NCBI GenBank assembly: GCA_000349905.1
Contig: KB722753.1
Span: forward strand, 291,199-355,198
Length of the DNA: 64,000 nt
Direction: 5' to 3'
Source: Volvariella volvacea V23
Taxonomy: Eukaryota; Basidiomycota; Agaricomycetes; Agaricales; Pluteaceae
The notes under the pieces are model-generated. The model saw only the letters and a program-made list of their open reading frames with translations. It searched no databases and was not told where the DNA came from. A program made the translations under genes and the position numbers. How positions within the stretch are numbered: position 1 is the stretch's first letter; each line of letters opens with the position of its first letter. Of this stretch, positions 44,115-57,636 are shown piece after piece.

Positions 44115-45332
44115 ATGAACAACTTCCCAGTCGAGCTCCTTATATTAATCGCCTCTTTCATAACCGAAAGGACAACATTGCTTAATATACGCTGCCTCTC
44201 GAAGCGATACAAAGAAATATTCACGCCACTTATCGGCATAACGAGCCATACTATTACCATGATCAGCGGTAGAGATGATGGCGACAATAATCCGCTAGCC
44301 TTCTGGGCCATAGTTCCTTCTGGGTTTATTGGCACTATCACCGCGCTCAAGATTGTTCTCCGTGAAGAGTGCGTGTATCCGACAGACACACTGGAAGACA
44401 TGCGTCCCAATTGCAATGAAGACGAGTTGAAACGATATAAGGCAGTAAAAAGCCTAGAGTTATCCTGGTCTTTTACAGAAGGACAAATGAGCACCAATGA
44501 CCTATTAGGCAGCATCTTGGACACTTTTCTAGGTGCAGTCGGATGGCACTTGGAGAGCTTGATCCTTGACAGGCGGTCATGTAGGGACGGTCTTGCGAAA
44601 TTTCCCCTGTCCTTTGGGTGTATTATGGGCTTGGAGAATTTAACGGTACACTTCGGTTGCCAGGGCAGGTGTAACCCTCAAAAGAGATCGCTACAGCCAT
44701 TTGATCAAGTCTATCAACTCATACGCACGAATCCAGGCATTCGAAACCTTCGCCTCGAGCATTTTTGCCGCGGATACCCCCTTCCTATCCACTTCCTAGG
44801 TTCATTATGCGATCTTCAGCAACTGTCAATTAGAAGTGTTAGCCTTTCCAGTGCCCACAACCCCGTCCGTACACTTCTCAAGTTAAGGAGTCTGGAGCAC
44901 CTTCAACTTTCTTCATCAAGGAATAGTCTACGGATGACTTATGATGTGCTTTGGGTTATACTCAAGGACAGTGACATTAAGTTGAGGAGTATCCAGACCG
45001 GAAGCGTCTCGAAAGCGTTCTTGGATTACTTGCGTGCCTTTACAGGTATAAGAACACTTACCCTTGAGCTAGGCGCTGGCGATATATTTCAGAACGAGGC
45101 CACGATTAGGCCACAGGAAGTCGTTGCTGCAATACTAACCCACCAGGAGAGTTTGGAATATATCTCAGTGTTGAAAAAGACTTCTTTTACCACACAGTAC
45201 GGAGTGGACCGTGACCGTCATTGGAATTCTGCACTGTTAGAGTACTATGATGCATTGGAGATGCACACACGTGGCGGTTTCCCTGCCCTAAAATCTATTC
45301 GCCTCTCATGTCCCCAACTCCCGAAATATTAG
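44115..45332 (+). CDS. F-box protein with LRR-like region (single exon)
   Basis: 405 codons without an intron. The N-terminus MNNFPVELLILIASFITERT followed by TLLNIRCLSKRYKEIFTPLI is an F-box-like helix set, placed at the very start as is common in mushroom F-box proteins. The remainder has irregular leucine-rich units (LRLEHFCRGYPLPIHFLGSL, LCDLQQLSIRS, LLKLRSLEHLQLSSSRNSLR). The expected role is an SCF ubiquitin ligase adaptor with an unknown target. It is unrelated in sequence detail to the F-box gene at 3.4 kb beyond the shared fold. Confidence 0.75.
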   Translation: MNNFPVELLILIASFITERTTLLNIRCLSKRYKEIFTPLIGITSHTITMISGRDDGDNNPLAFWAIVPSGFIGTITALKIVLREECVYPTDTLEDMRPNCNEDELKRYKAVKSLELSWSFTEGQMSTNDLLGSILDTFLGAVGWHLESLILDRRSCRDGLAKFPLSFGCIMGLENLTVHFGCQGRCNPQKRSLQPFDQVYQLIRTNPGIRNLRLEHFCRGYPLPIHFLGSLCDLQQLSIRSVSLSSAHNPVRTLLKLRSLEHLQLSSSRNSLRMTYDVLWVILKDSDIKLRSIQTGSVSKAFLDYLRAFTGIRTLTLELGAGDIFQNEATIRPQEVVAAILTHQESLEYISVLKKTSFTTQYGVDRDRHWNSALLEYYDALEMHTRGGFPALKSIRLSCPQLPKY

Positions 45333-45745
45333 TCAGTTATAGGAGACTCCTCACTGGCGGGTGGCTTATGGATACTATCTGGATTTCAGGAAACTGGATG
45401 GAATTAGGAGTAGAGTACCAGTAGTACACGCGTATCGACGCTGTCTCAACAACTACTGTCTGTATTCGAATACACGAAGTTGGACAATAACTCAAGAATG
45501 TAGCGTATGCTGCACTGTATCGGTCTACTATGCTATGAAAGGGTATTACGAGGTATATTGTAGTCTACATCAAAGAGCTCCAAACCAAAACTCAATAAAA
45601 TTGTAACGAGTGTATGAGTCGTGTAGAATAAAGGAGAAAACGTGCAGACCAGTACATCCTGGGTTGCACCAACTGTCCCTTGAATCAATCATAACGCAAA
45701 AATCGCAGTCCGTATCATACCCACCCCACCCAAATCGAGTCACGT
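45333..45745. other. convergent intergenic region
   Basis: Lies between the 3' ends of F-box gene 2 (plus) and the transporter gene (minus). It should hold both 3' untranslated regions. Confidence 0.5.
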
Positions 45746-47677
45746 CTAACACCTCCCACCCGCGCCGACAACGGTCGACTCACTCAGCCTCGACGAATCC
45801 GTCCTCTGTCTCTCTAAATCCAACTGCTCTGCGTCCATTTGCATAGTCTTCTGGAATAGGTTCTTAACCGGCCCACTCGCATCCCTGATGACTTCCTCGT
45901 CCTCAGAGTTGAAGATGAGACCACGGCAGAATGCGAGGACTGTCAAGACGAAGAGAACGGCCCAGGTGATGCACATGAGAATGGCCATGATGAGATGGAT
46001 GATCGCGAAGCCGCGGATGTCAAATATTTCACCGATGACGCGGAGTGTGGCGATCCAGCCCACTGAGAGGAATGGGGGGGGGATTAGTATATGTAGAAGC
46101 GCAGGGAGAAGGGGGATGCATACCATTGGGGAATGTAAGGGCCCAGCCTGGAAATCGACGGAATGTTAGGAGCGCTATTGACAGACGAAATGCCTACTTA
46201 CATCCGAGAATGTCTCCCAGGTGCTTATGAACCTTAAACCAATAGGGCAGCACCGCAAAGATGAACAGAAACACCGCGAGGCCAAACAACAAAAGTCCTG
46301 CCATGACACTGGCAGAATACCAAACCTCTCCGGCAATCGGAGAGACGTAGTTGTGTTTAGGTAGGCTGAGGGTGAGCAAGTCAGCCTCCCAAGGGACAGT
46401 GATAGCTGCATAATGCGTACATGCTGCGGGAACTTTGACCGAGGTTCATTAATGCCAAGGCTGTAAATCCAGGAGGCCCACAGACGACAAAGGCACCATT
46501 AGCCTGGTGGCCTTCCAAAAACCCCGTCTAGGTCATGAGGGTTAATGGTACTATACCAGCTGCCTTGGTGGATCCCACTCACTGTCATAATACTAGGCAA
46601 ATTGGCGTCAGTATGGATAGCCAGCCTATGGATCAGAAGCAGACACCCACCGAATAATGTAAATGCAAATGTAGAAAAATGTCATGAAGAATCCCAGGCC
46701 TTCGAGAAACTGTTAGTTGGTTGTCTCGTAGACACTGCACCTATTGGATTTACCTTGGAAAAAGTAACCAACAAGGAGAATGCCAATACTGCGCGAGTCC
46801 TCGGGCCCTATCACCCGAAGCGCTTGAAAGGCTACTACGCCCACCAACATCTACGAGCGCAATTAGCAGAGCGCCGTGCAGATTATTGATGAATCTCACA
46901 AGAGGAAAGATCTGTCAGAGAAGCTAAGCACGATGCGATACCAGCTGATCGTTTAATTGGACTTACAAGGAACGCATAGGCAGGCGTAAACTTTGACAAG
47001 TCGTGTGGTTTATTAAACCAAATCATTAACATTGGGAAGCAAATTACAATCGCAAATGCAACATAGGCCCTATTGTCACTTTTCGTCAATAATTACGGCC
47101 TTGAACGAATGCTAGTCACTGACCAAAATAGGCCGTATACGGTATTAGGACCAACGTGCCCCGAAGGGAAGGCGTAATGTATCGTTCCAATAATGAGCGT
47201 AGCAAATGACAGAACCTAGCCAGAAATAAACTCAGAATAGCTGGGTGACTGGCGCAAGGCAGGACCATACCATAAGAGGAACGAATATGCTTTTGACAGG
47301 ATCTTGGAGCAGACTCCATGCCTTTCGGGGATACACTGTGCTGGATAAATTACAAGGTCACTGATATAGCGCAATGCACTTACGAATCGCCTGGAGAATG
47401 AGTGTTACAGTGTTGAGGAAGAATAAAGCCATGTTCAGGAAGTAGAACCCAGTCTCAATTGAGTGGACTATTTCAGAGCGATCTTCGAGGCCAGAAAGAG
47501 TGACATAGACAGCAGCAGTCCCCATCCCAATTGGAAACTACGTTGCGGTTTAAACAGGCTCAGTAGATATCTACAATTTCAGGCGCTTACTGCTTGCCAG
47601 GACCAGCCGTGTATGCGCCTTAATAGCGAGTTGACGTGTGTAGGTCGGGATAGGGACTCTGTCGATGGTGATTGCAT
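45746..47677 (-). CDS. TDT/SLAC1-family transporter (malate- or sulfite-transporter-like)
   Basis: A multi-span plasma-membrane carrier of the tellurite-resistance/dicarboxylate (TDT) family, which includes Mae1 and Ssu1. From ATG 47677: MQSPSTESLSRPTHVNSLLR, then RIHGWSWQAFPIGMGTAAVY, FYFLNMALFFLNTVTLILQA, SFATLIIGTIHYAFPSGHVG, CFPMLMIWFNKPHDLSKFTP, GILLVGYFFQGLGFFMTFFY, TGFLEGHQANGAFVVCGPPG and VWYSASVMAGLLLFGLAVFL. The C-terminal tail is cytosolic and acidic. About eleven exons are read with clean joins to the stop at 45746. FNKPHD and GPPGFTA are typical of fungal C4-dicarboxylate/malate carriers, so an organic acid is the likelier substrate than sulfite; this is inference. Confidence 0.88.
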
Positions 47678-48188
47678 GGTAAATTTTGGTCAAAGGAGCG
47701 ACTGGGATGCAACAAGAGAGAGATGACAGGTATAAAACCGAACAGACAGCAAAAAAAGAGTGAAACGGGTTGGTCAACTGGCAAAAATAGACGAGGGGCC
47801 AAAGTGCTTCGGCGCTAGGAGGTTATCATTGGCGATGGAGCCAAGGCCGATCGTTTCATAAGCGCTAGACGAACCTTACACGATCCTTGAAGAATCTCAT
47901 CGCGACCGAATAAGGCAGTCCTGTTTAACACCATCGCGACAGTCAATACATTTTCGGCAACGAAAAGCGTAAACTTGATTTGACTTCAACGTTTATCCAT
48001 CCTTATCAGGATTGACATCACCATGTTCACAATTGAAAAACTGCACATTGAGCACAAGCGATTGCCAAGGGTCGCAGGCGGCAGTGAAACTGGTTCTAAA
48101 ATTGACTATGCCGTCACTTCCTTCGGGTTAAAGTGTTGGAGTGAAGAAGCAGGGTGTATTTCTTCGCATTCTTGAGTGGTCGGGTAGT
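47678..48188. other. intergenic transporter to HIT gene
   Basis: Promoter of the transporter and 3' side of the HIT gene, both minus strand. No other feature seen. Confidence 0.45.
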
Positions 48189-48822
48189 TTACAATTTTCC
48201 TTTCAGCTCTTCGTAGATCTGTTTTAATTCCTCCTGAGAGGGCTCCTGCCTCGGCCATCCAACACCCAAACCCTCCTCTTCGTTTGGTTTCGGGATAACA
48301 TGGAAATGAACATGATCAACCAACTGTCGAAGAAGCTGCGTTGAGAACCAGATAAGGACGCAAGATACCAAGAACCAACCTGGTGAGCAAGTCGGCCGTT
48401 GTTCTGAAGGATGTTGTAGTTTTCGGCGCCCTGGGCAATGGCAATCTTCTTGGCAATGGGAAGAGCATCGGCGAGATACTCATCAGGGAGTTCGTGCATT
48501 TTCACGGCATGATCTTTATAAACTTAGGCTTAGCGTACTGCGGAGGGGCCGTGAACCGAGTTGGCGTACATTTAGGAATCACGAGGGCGTGTCCCTTGGA
48601 CAATGGCCCAATGTCGAGGAAGGAATAACTGGGTGGAGTGCGGGTAAGCGAGCAACTTGCCGCCCTCGGTAAGAACGTACGAGAGTTCAGTCTCAATGAG
48701 CTTGAGACTAGGAATTTCTCCTGTGGGTGCAATGCGAAATGAATACGATGAGCCGCGGCTTGTCCGAGGAAGTTGAACACTTGCCCTTGATGATCTTGCA
48801 GAAAAGGCAGGATGCGAGAGAC
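48189..48822 (-). CDS. HNT1: HIT-family protein (HINT/Hnt1-like), 5' end unresolved
   Basis: HINT proteins are purine nucleoside phosphoramidases. Read on the minus strand: ASCLFCKIIKGEIPSLKLIE, TELSYSFLDIGPLSKGHALV, IPKYHAVKMHELPDEYLADA, GAENYNILQNNGRLAHQ and LVDHVHFHVIPKPNEEEGLG, ending YEELKGKL and the stop at 48189. The HxHxH catalytic triad is VHFHV preceded by DH, and CLFC is the N-terminal pair seen in many fungal members. Four exons are visible. The intron after KIIKG (48721-48784) uses a GC donor (AAGG/GCAAGT). Upstream of CLFC the frame meets a TGA, so a further short exon with the ATG is required. A CCAG acceptor at about 48823 is one candidate boundary, but I could not settle the start. 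Confidence 0.88.
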
Positions 48823-50085
48823 CTGGATGCCCATGAGTGAGCTCAAGTTGTGAGGAGCAGCGCAATATGCTCCTACTTGGCCACCGATGCCATCTGAACA
48901 AGCAAGCAATCTGATCAGTGGAGGAGTGGTGATAAGAGGCAAGAACGGCGGACACGGTCATGAACCCGACGCGATGTGGGGCAATCCCGGCAATCAAACC
49001 GGCCGGCCGGCATTCTATATTTGGTTCCACAGGGGCTTACTGTCTCTTCGTCGTGACGGAACTTGAAGCAATCTACACGGACTCACACCGATAATGTACG
49101 GTATCCTAGCCTCACCACACACACAACAGAGACATTGAGAAGGTGTTGAGTTCGCCGTTGGCTTGTGGAATGTCATCTCCACTGCCTGGTTGAGCGCTCT
49201 TGGGGTCATGGAAATGTGTGTCTAGGTGGTGTAGGATACCGAATCTCTACTGAGGCAAGTACCCCACCTCGAGGCCAATGTATATCTGTTCTGTATCACG
49301 GAGAATTTTAACGACTACCTTGGGGATAAGTTATTAAGCGATGCAAGTGACGAGGATATGGAGAGTGGTGAGCAAATGAGTTTCCTCGGCTGTCGTCCCA
49401 TCGAAGTGTCATTTGCTGCGTCATTTGCACTGTATTTTCTAGTTAATATTTTTTGTGATCACTCATCAAACACATTCATCTACAGCTTTCTAGAGGGGCA
49501 TAATTAAGAGAGATCTAAATATATGCTCAATGATTATCACAAGTTGTATTAAGAAGTTACAGACCTAGCACGAACTAGAACACTGTAGCCATGTATGCAC
49601 TGTACATGACACCCAAGGTGGCCACAATAGCCATAAGTATCCAATGTGAGCTTGCACATACACGAGTGGCACCAAATTCACTATAGCTAGTGATGCTAAG
49701 AGCTGTCAAGTGTTGAGCCATATGCAAAGTGGCTATCCACTCAGATGGGTCTCAATCAAGCTAATGTCTGACTGATTGGCACCCAGAACTGTATAGGATT
49801 ACTGCCGTCGCCAACTTGTTGGACCAATACAACACCACCTAGAACCTCAATTTGATATGCTTGGATCAATCGCTTGAGGTCCTTGGCACATCCGTATTAA
49901 GGGGAACAGAGAGTTGATTGAGAATCAGACAGGGTTAGGCTCTTCGGGGACTCGATGGTGAGGATGGAGAATGGGCATGGGTCAAAGGAGGAGAAAGATG
50001 CAAATGAGTTGCATGATTATCTCAAAAACTATTGGCAGTACATCTGCTACCAAGGTGTTCAAAATGAAGATGGGAGAGGTAAGGC
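48823..50085. other. intergenic with probable first exon of the HIT gene
   Basis: The first 200 bases probably contain the missing 5' exon and promoter of the HIT gene. A short stretch near 49045-49100 resembles 52390-52465 (CTCTTCGNCGTGA and CACCGATAATGTACGG). The rest shows no supported gene. Confidence 0.4.
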
Positions 50086-50595
50086 TTATCTCTGTCCATT
50101 CCTGGCCACTCTCCTCCACCCAGGACGGCTCTGCACAATATACCAAAGTAACTCCTGGCCACACCCAAACTCCTTCTCGACCCGCTCCAACGCCTCACCA
50201 GATATTTGGTAATTGTTGATGCCACCAATCCGCTCAACTGCCACCACCCACTCAGTCTTTGTACCATACACGGGCTCCAGAGCTACGTTGAATGAATCGA
50301 TAGCCTTCTTCGCCAAATCTTCGCTCCACTCGACCGGGTATCCACGAACGAGAATCGGTGGATGGTAGAATGCCCGATTCGTCCGAAAATGCTTGGTTAG
50401 GGCTGTAGGTATCGTGGCTAGAGGCTGAAAAGTCTGAAACAGCTCTACAGAGGGTACCTATTGCACACAAACACATCAATGAAGGCGTATCGACAAATTG
50501 AAATTAGGTTAACTCACTTTCCATGGCAAGAGAGCATCTTGTACGCCTTCAAATTCAGATTTGTTTGGCGGGTGTGCAATAAATTGGAGTCCCAT
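50086..50595 (-). CDS. hypothetical protein, two exons
   Basis: ATG 50595 opens MGLQFIAHPPNKSEFEGVQD and ALLPWK, then a GTGAGT...CAATAG intron (about 60 bp), then VPSVELFQTFQPLATIPTAL, TKHFRTNRAFYHPPILVRGY, PVEWSEDLAKKAIDSFNVAL, EPVYGTKTEWVVAVERIGG and GQELLWYIVQSRPGW. About 150 residues. The regular exon/intron pattern and charged, well-folded look support a real gene. I do not recognise a family. It is divergent from the PD-(D/E)XK-like gene at 50.9 kb with about 300 bp between start codons, so the two may share a promoter. Confidence 0.6.
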
Positions 50596-50898
50596 GTGAT
50601 GGACCGGTAGTGGCTTGCATTGGGGAGTTGAACTCAGCGCGATCGCTTCATGTCACGTGCTGGTAGCCCCGTGACGTCTCCCAAGGAGTTCCCTTTGCTA
50701 TTCATCTGTCTATTCATCTGTCATAATAACTCAGATTCCACGAGCCACTCAACGCTGGTTCTCAGGCTGTTGACCAACAGTGACGGTGAATCTGGCAATT
50801 CCTGATACCCTATTGACGGTAATATAAATGTCGGTCCAGGCTTGTTGGTGCACCTTCCTGATCCTTATGTTTGCTCAAGAGACAAACCGAGGTGGCAC
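50596..50898. promoter_or_regulatory. divergent promoter region of two unknown genes
   Basis: About 300 bp separate the ATG at 50595 (minus) and the ATG at 50899 (plus). A TATAAAT-like element (AATATAAATG) lies at 50821-50830, suited to the plus-strand gene. Confidence 0.4.
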
Positions 50899-51711
50899 AT
50901 GGATAACCTGGGAAGATCGGGATTATCTGCAAAAAGTCTCGCTTGGCACAAGCTTTCGACAGCCATGGAGACCCTCACCGAACATGTCCAACTCGTGAAG
51001 AGCCTCTTTTCTGCTAATCATACTCGAAAGCGACTCATATTCCCTGGAGTTCCTGACACAACAGAATCTGGATGGTATGAACCATGGAATCACATCTTCC
51101 ATTGGCTTCGCCTGTGCACAAGCAAACAGCTCACGATTGCACCTCAGTTGCGAGTTACTACGGTTGTTCACCACGACGAGAATGGTACGCATCGATTGCA
51201 TTCTGTCATTTCTTACTCCAACGAGATCGTAGGTGAATTGTGGGAGGAGGAGTGGAGCCTGTCAGTCAATGACATCAGTTCTGGATCGATTGAACCTGAG
51301 AGCTATGAAGATTATACCTTTGATGCCTCAGTTCAGATCCCCGATTTTGTAGTCTCCCGGCCAGTTGGTTCTGATCGGGCAATCGTCCTGATTGGTGAAG
51401 CCAAACCACCATTGGGAGCCCCTGTCCACAACCCATCCTCCCTCCAAAAGCCTACCGCAGCCATGATTTGGCAAATTCTTCGACAAGCTCGCCATGCTCT
51501 TGAGTCGTCGGGCGCTGAGAGGATCTTCCTGTTGAATATCATCGGTGACCATTTTTGCATGAATTTCGTGGATCGAGAGAATCTCCACAAACTACCAAGA
51601 CTCCCCTTCGAAGTACGAAAGCGTGAGGATTCGGAGATAGAGGGGTATCTTATGGCGTACGCAGCTAACCTCCAAGTTCAACCTGTGTTTTCGGAGGTAC
51701 GTAGTGGATGA
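50899..51711 (+). CDS. PD-(D/E)XK-like hypothetical protein
   Basis: The frame is open from 50842 but that first codon is TTG; the first ATG is 50899 (MDNLGRSGLSAKSLAWHKLS), giving about 270 residues in one exon. The central part reads FDASVQIPDFVVSRPVGSDR followed by AIVLIGEAKPPLGAP, then AMIWQILRQARHALESSGAE and RIFLLNIIGDHF. A PD, about 15 residues, then G-E-x-K, followed by a helix with Q and a hydrophobic strand, is the layout of PD-(D/E)XK phosphodiesterase domains. This is a motif-level inference; many fungal unknowns share it and function could be a nuclease, a remnant of a mobile element or something else. Two residues before the motif there is an acidic stretch. Confidence 0.6.
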   Translation: MDNLGRSGLSAKSLAWHKLSTAMETLTEHVQLVKSLFSANHTRKRLIFPGVPDTTESGWYEPWNHIFHWLRLCTSKQLTIAPQLRVTTVVHHDENGTHRLHSVISYSNEIVGELWEEEWSLSVNDISSGSIEPESYEDYTFDASVQIPDFVVSRPVGSDRAIVLIGEAKPPLGAPVHNPSSLQKPTAAMIWQILRQARHALESSGAERIFLLNIIGDHFCMNFVDRENLHKLPRLPFEVRKREDSEIEGYLMAYAANLQVQPVFSEVRSG

Positions 51712-52470
51712 CTACTCCCCTGTATTTCGGAGAGAATGGGAGAATTTTGCGATGGCGAATGGCTATCAGGTGACTTGGGAATAAAGGAATGGGCAAGATT
51801 ACTAGTAGTTGGCTCATGATCGAAGTAGCTGTATTGTTACCCCAACTGTTAGGTTACTCACACTCTTCCAAATACCTGTTTTCTCCCCCCGTGGTGTAGA
51901 CCATTGCGTTTCATCTTGAAGCTAGGGCATTGAATAGACCTCGGGGTGTTGAGCTGCAGTGGGTTGTCATGTAAGTAAGCATGCATGTCTTCAAGTTATA
52001 CATGTTTGTGAGTGCTGAATTGTCAGTCTCATGGTGTGCAATGATCCACGAATTGAGACTATATTACCTTGCAACCTTGTTCAACAAGGTTACTACACTG
52101 GGGAACGCTGGCACCTTGACATGCAGATTATATTATTATACATATTATACTGACTTCGTTCTGCCTGTGTTATGACTCGGATACAATAGTTTGCAAAACT
52201 TGCGCTAAGATCACTCAGGGACAGTGCGATAAGGGTTCTCCCTGTGTCTGTGATGACCCAGAGGGGTTGGCGACATACTATAGCCTTCAGATGCTCTTGG
52301 ATTTTTTGATACGCTACGATCTACATACAATCTTGCACCACTGTCCTAATTGAGAAGGTGGTGGTATTGAGAACTCGAAGGGATGTGGTTACGTCTCTTC
52401 GACGTGATCAACCATGATGGAAGCTGAAACAGCCCATAGTGGATTCATACCGATAATGTGCGGCCTATAG
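51712..52470. other. intergenic with probable 5' exon of the oxygenase
   Basis: No complete gene seen. The last 100 bases probably hold the 5' exon and promoter of the 2OG oxygenase and share a short similarity with 49.05 kb. Confidence 0.4.
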
Positions 52471-53941
52471 ACTTGGCGACATCGTGCTCATATCTCACTA
52501 CACATCAAATAGAGACCTGAGCGACATTTCCAACCCTGATGTAGAGCTCCGAAAGGCCCTGGCAGAGAAGATACGACGGGCATGTGTGGAGGTGGGCTTT
52601 TTCTACGGTACGTTGGCATTCCCTTTTCATGGCGCATCAAACCGTGACCACGAGCACGAGTCACATCCAGTGAAGAACCATGGGATCCCCGAAGAACTAG
52701 TCGAAAACACAATCAAAGCGGGAGAGAAGTTCTTTGACCTTCCTCTCGAGGCAAAAATGGAGGTTGGTTCACCACCACAAGTCTTTGTAGAACAACAGCC
52801 GAACGCATTCCCTCCAGATTGAAAACAAGAAGTCACCGAACTTTATGGGGTACTCTCCCTTTCTCAGCGGCAATAACAACCCCGACAACGCCGGGGACAT
52901 GCAAGAAGGTTTCGAGTTTTCCTGGGAACCTATCGACAAGCTGTCGAAAGATCGTTCACAGTCGGATAAGGAGAGAGGTGTCCTGGCTGGCGCTAACCAG
53001 TGGCCGACTGGCGTAGAAGGCTTTAGAGAGACGGTGCTGCAATACTAGTAAGCTACGTCATTAAACATTCTTATCGCCCATACTCAAGGACGTAGCCATG
53101 CCGCCGTTGCCCTAGGGAAGGCCATGTTCCCCATGTTCGCCTTGGCTCTCCATCTACCTGAAGACTGGTTTGCAGATAAGGTGGGTGTCATGCACAAATC
53201 TGTGCTGCTAAGTCTCATATTTGCGTATCAGACTAAGAACTCTGCAGCGATGATGCGGATATTGCACTATCCGACCCAGACTGGCACCCCAGACGATCGC
53301 GTGATAGGAATTGGCGCTCATACAGAGTACGTAACTAGACTTGTGTCCATCCGTCTTGACCCTCATTGTGACTGAATTAGTTGGGAAGTGAGTGAGCACC
53401 CTCCCCATACAGTATTTGGTTGGTTAAGTGGTAGATAGTGCTTCACTATCCTTTGGCAGCAACCCGGGATCCAGGCTCTTCAAGTTCGTGATAACGAGAA
53501 CAAGTGGGTCGATGCTCCATCTATTCCTGGTACGCTACTCATAAAGTAAGTCACAATGGTCCTTATCACGCGATATTCCATATTGACATGCCATAGTCTA
53601 GGGGATCAACTAGCAAGATGGAGCAGTATGTTCACCAATGATGCCCATTAAGACTGTGGGACATAATAACTCAATCCAACATAGATGACACCTTTAAATC
53701 CACTGTTCATCGGGCTATGAACAGAAGTGGGGCACGTCGTTACTCCATACCATTATTCTTCGGCACGGACTATAACGTTCGCTTGGAGGTATGCATAAAC
53801 TTATGCCAATTCATTCATGAACTAACTTGGATTTGACAGCCTATCCCTGGGTGCGTGTCTGAGGACAGGCCATACAAATACGACGTCATCACAGCAGGGG
53901 AATACCTCAAATCCCGATTCGTCGCAACTTACGGTCACTAA
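52471..53941 (+). CDS. 2-oxoglutarate/Fe(II) oxygenase (isopenicillin N synthase-like), first exon unresolved
   Basis: Exons read: YTSNRDLSDISNPDVELRKA to VEVGFFY, VKNHGIPEELVENTIKAGEK, KSPNFMGYSPFLSGNNNPDN, HAAVALGKAMFPMFALALHL, TKNSAAMMRILHYPTQTGTP, IGIGAHTDWE, CFTILWQQPGIQALQVRDNE, LGDQLARWS, NDTFKSTVHRAMNRSGARRY and EDRPYKYDVITAGEYL. Iron ligands are the His and Asp of AHTD and the His of STVHRA; RRYSIP holds the 2-oxoglutarate arginine and serine. The Asp codon is completed by splicing. Stop at 53941. The upstream frame has TAA just before 52460, so the start codon must lie in another exon that I could not identify. This family is common in secondary metabolism, but the substrate is unknown. 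Confidence 0.85.
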
Positions 53942-54050
53942 TATTCAGAAGCGTGACTCGCTACCACGGGCGTTTTCGGTTTGCAAACCGGGACCCGACA
54001 GATCAAGCACAGTATAGATACGCAACGACAATTCTGTACAACATGTATTG

Positions 54051-56164
<2,114 letters not shown>

Positions 56165-56568
56165 GGAGAAAGATAGAGCGATGTCATGAAGTTGCCTACA
56201 CACATAATTTCCGTATCGGGAAGGCGATAGCTGACGTAATAGAGTCCAATGCAGCCCAAACCCTGGCCTTTGCAGTCCATCTGAGTCACCCGCAGTTATC
56301 CTGTGTAGTACTAGCATTCGGTGGCGGTCTGATGACCCACTTCTAGATACTTGTCAGTCGGTGTTTTCGACAACCGATCGCCAGAACGAATGACTGGCTG
56401 GATGATCTTTGAGGATGACCTCACGATCGAGACATGTGCGGATCCGCAGTTTGTATTCAGTGCGCATTTTGCTAGTAACCGCTTTCTCTGAAGCAGGTGA
56501 GCTGTTCTCAGCATACCAAAGTCGTGAACCGAATTGATGAACTGCTAGACAAGTCATCTCAAAGCAAC
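56165..56568. other. divergent intergenic PRMT3 to Ser-rich gene
   Basis: Bidirectional promoter region. A plus-strand GTGAGC donor at 56497 and a TAG acceptor near 56549 could mark an intron in the 5' leader of the Ser-rich gene. Confidence 0.4.
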
Positions 56569-57141
56569 ATGCATCGAACAAATAGGCTCGCCAGCACCAG
56601 TCATTCGAATCCATATGGCCGTCGTGGTTCTACCAGCAGTATTAGCTCACATTCTACTCCCTCGCTCCATTCTTCAGTATATTCCACATATTCCACGGCG
56701 ACCATCACGTCCACAACTCCTCTACGACCACGGGCGCCAAAGGGAAGCAAGGACTACAATACAACCCTGGCTACCCTACAGGCACGCTACGGTTCTGCTG
56801 GTGGCTCAGGCTCGCCGAATATTGTGCAGAAGAAAATACCCAAACTCGGCGGTGGATTGGGAGCAAGTTCGCTCAATTTCAACCTAACGTCATCATCGGC
56901 TTCGGCTGGTTCGTCGACACATAGCTCTCCGATTATTTCTTCGAAGCCTCCTGGAACGCAGCTGCTTTCCGCGAGAAGGAATAGCAGCTCGAATGTACAT
57001 ACGCATCGGAGGTCTTCGTCGTCTTCACCGCCGAGGGGAGTAGAACCAGGACCAGTGCTGAGTACGCCGCCGATGAATAGTAGTGTCTCAAGGGCTAAGA
57101 AGCCTATGTTATTCCCGTTCCTGAAGGGTGTGTGCCAGTGA
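56569..57141 (+). CDS. Ser-rich low-complexity hypothetical protein
   Basis: From ATG 56569, about 190 residues, dominated by serine, threonine and proline (NPYGRRGSTSSISSHSTPSL, HTHRRSSSSSPPRG) with a central DYNTTLATLQARYG segment that looks ordered. No domain is recognised. A possible last intron (GTGTGTGCC to GGACAG) would replace the final residues with GKGKSSG. Likely a disordered regulatory or scaffold protein; function is unknown. Confidence 0.5.
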   Translation: MHRTNRLASTSHSNPYGRRGSTSSISSHSTPSLHSSVYSTYSTATITSTTPLRPRAPKGSKDYNTTLATLQARYGSAGGSGSPNIVQKKIPKLGGGLGASSLNFNLTSSSASAGSSTHSSPIISSKPPGTQLLSARRNSSSNVHTHRRSSSSSPPRGVEPGPVLSTPPMNSSVSRAKKPMLFPFLKGVCQ

Positions 57142-57636
57142 AATCGATATTTCTGCCATCATACTAATCATAATGGACAGGAAAAGGGAAATCCTCAGGC
57201 TAGAATGTTGTTCATGCCTCTGGTAATGGGTCGACTTTGTATTAACACCACGGATACTTATTTCCTACATGTAATTGGAACCATGCATGTACACCTCATA
57301 AAGCGCTCTGGAAGATGAATTATTGAAACGAGACACTACATATCTTATCGAATTAGCGATTTGCTTCCCATCGGTTAGAATAATTATGCCTACCGAATGG
57401 CACGTATGGCAATTTGTCAACTCAAGGCTCGACTCTGCCCCTATTTTGTACGGTAAACTTGCAGAAAATGTGTATTGAAGCTTGCGAGGTTGGCACGAAG
57501 GGAATAAAAAAGATCCATAGAACTTGCCGTCGCAAACGTTTTGAGGCTTGTCGGAATATGTTCCTAATATAATCATGGACCCATGTCGGGGAGGAGCATC
57601 AAATTTAAACAAAACCAAATACCTTGTCAAGCCAAA
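57142..57636. other. intergenic before the hairpin
   Basis: Nothing recognised apart from the nearby hairpin. Confidence 0.4.
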
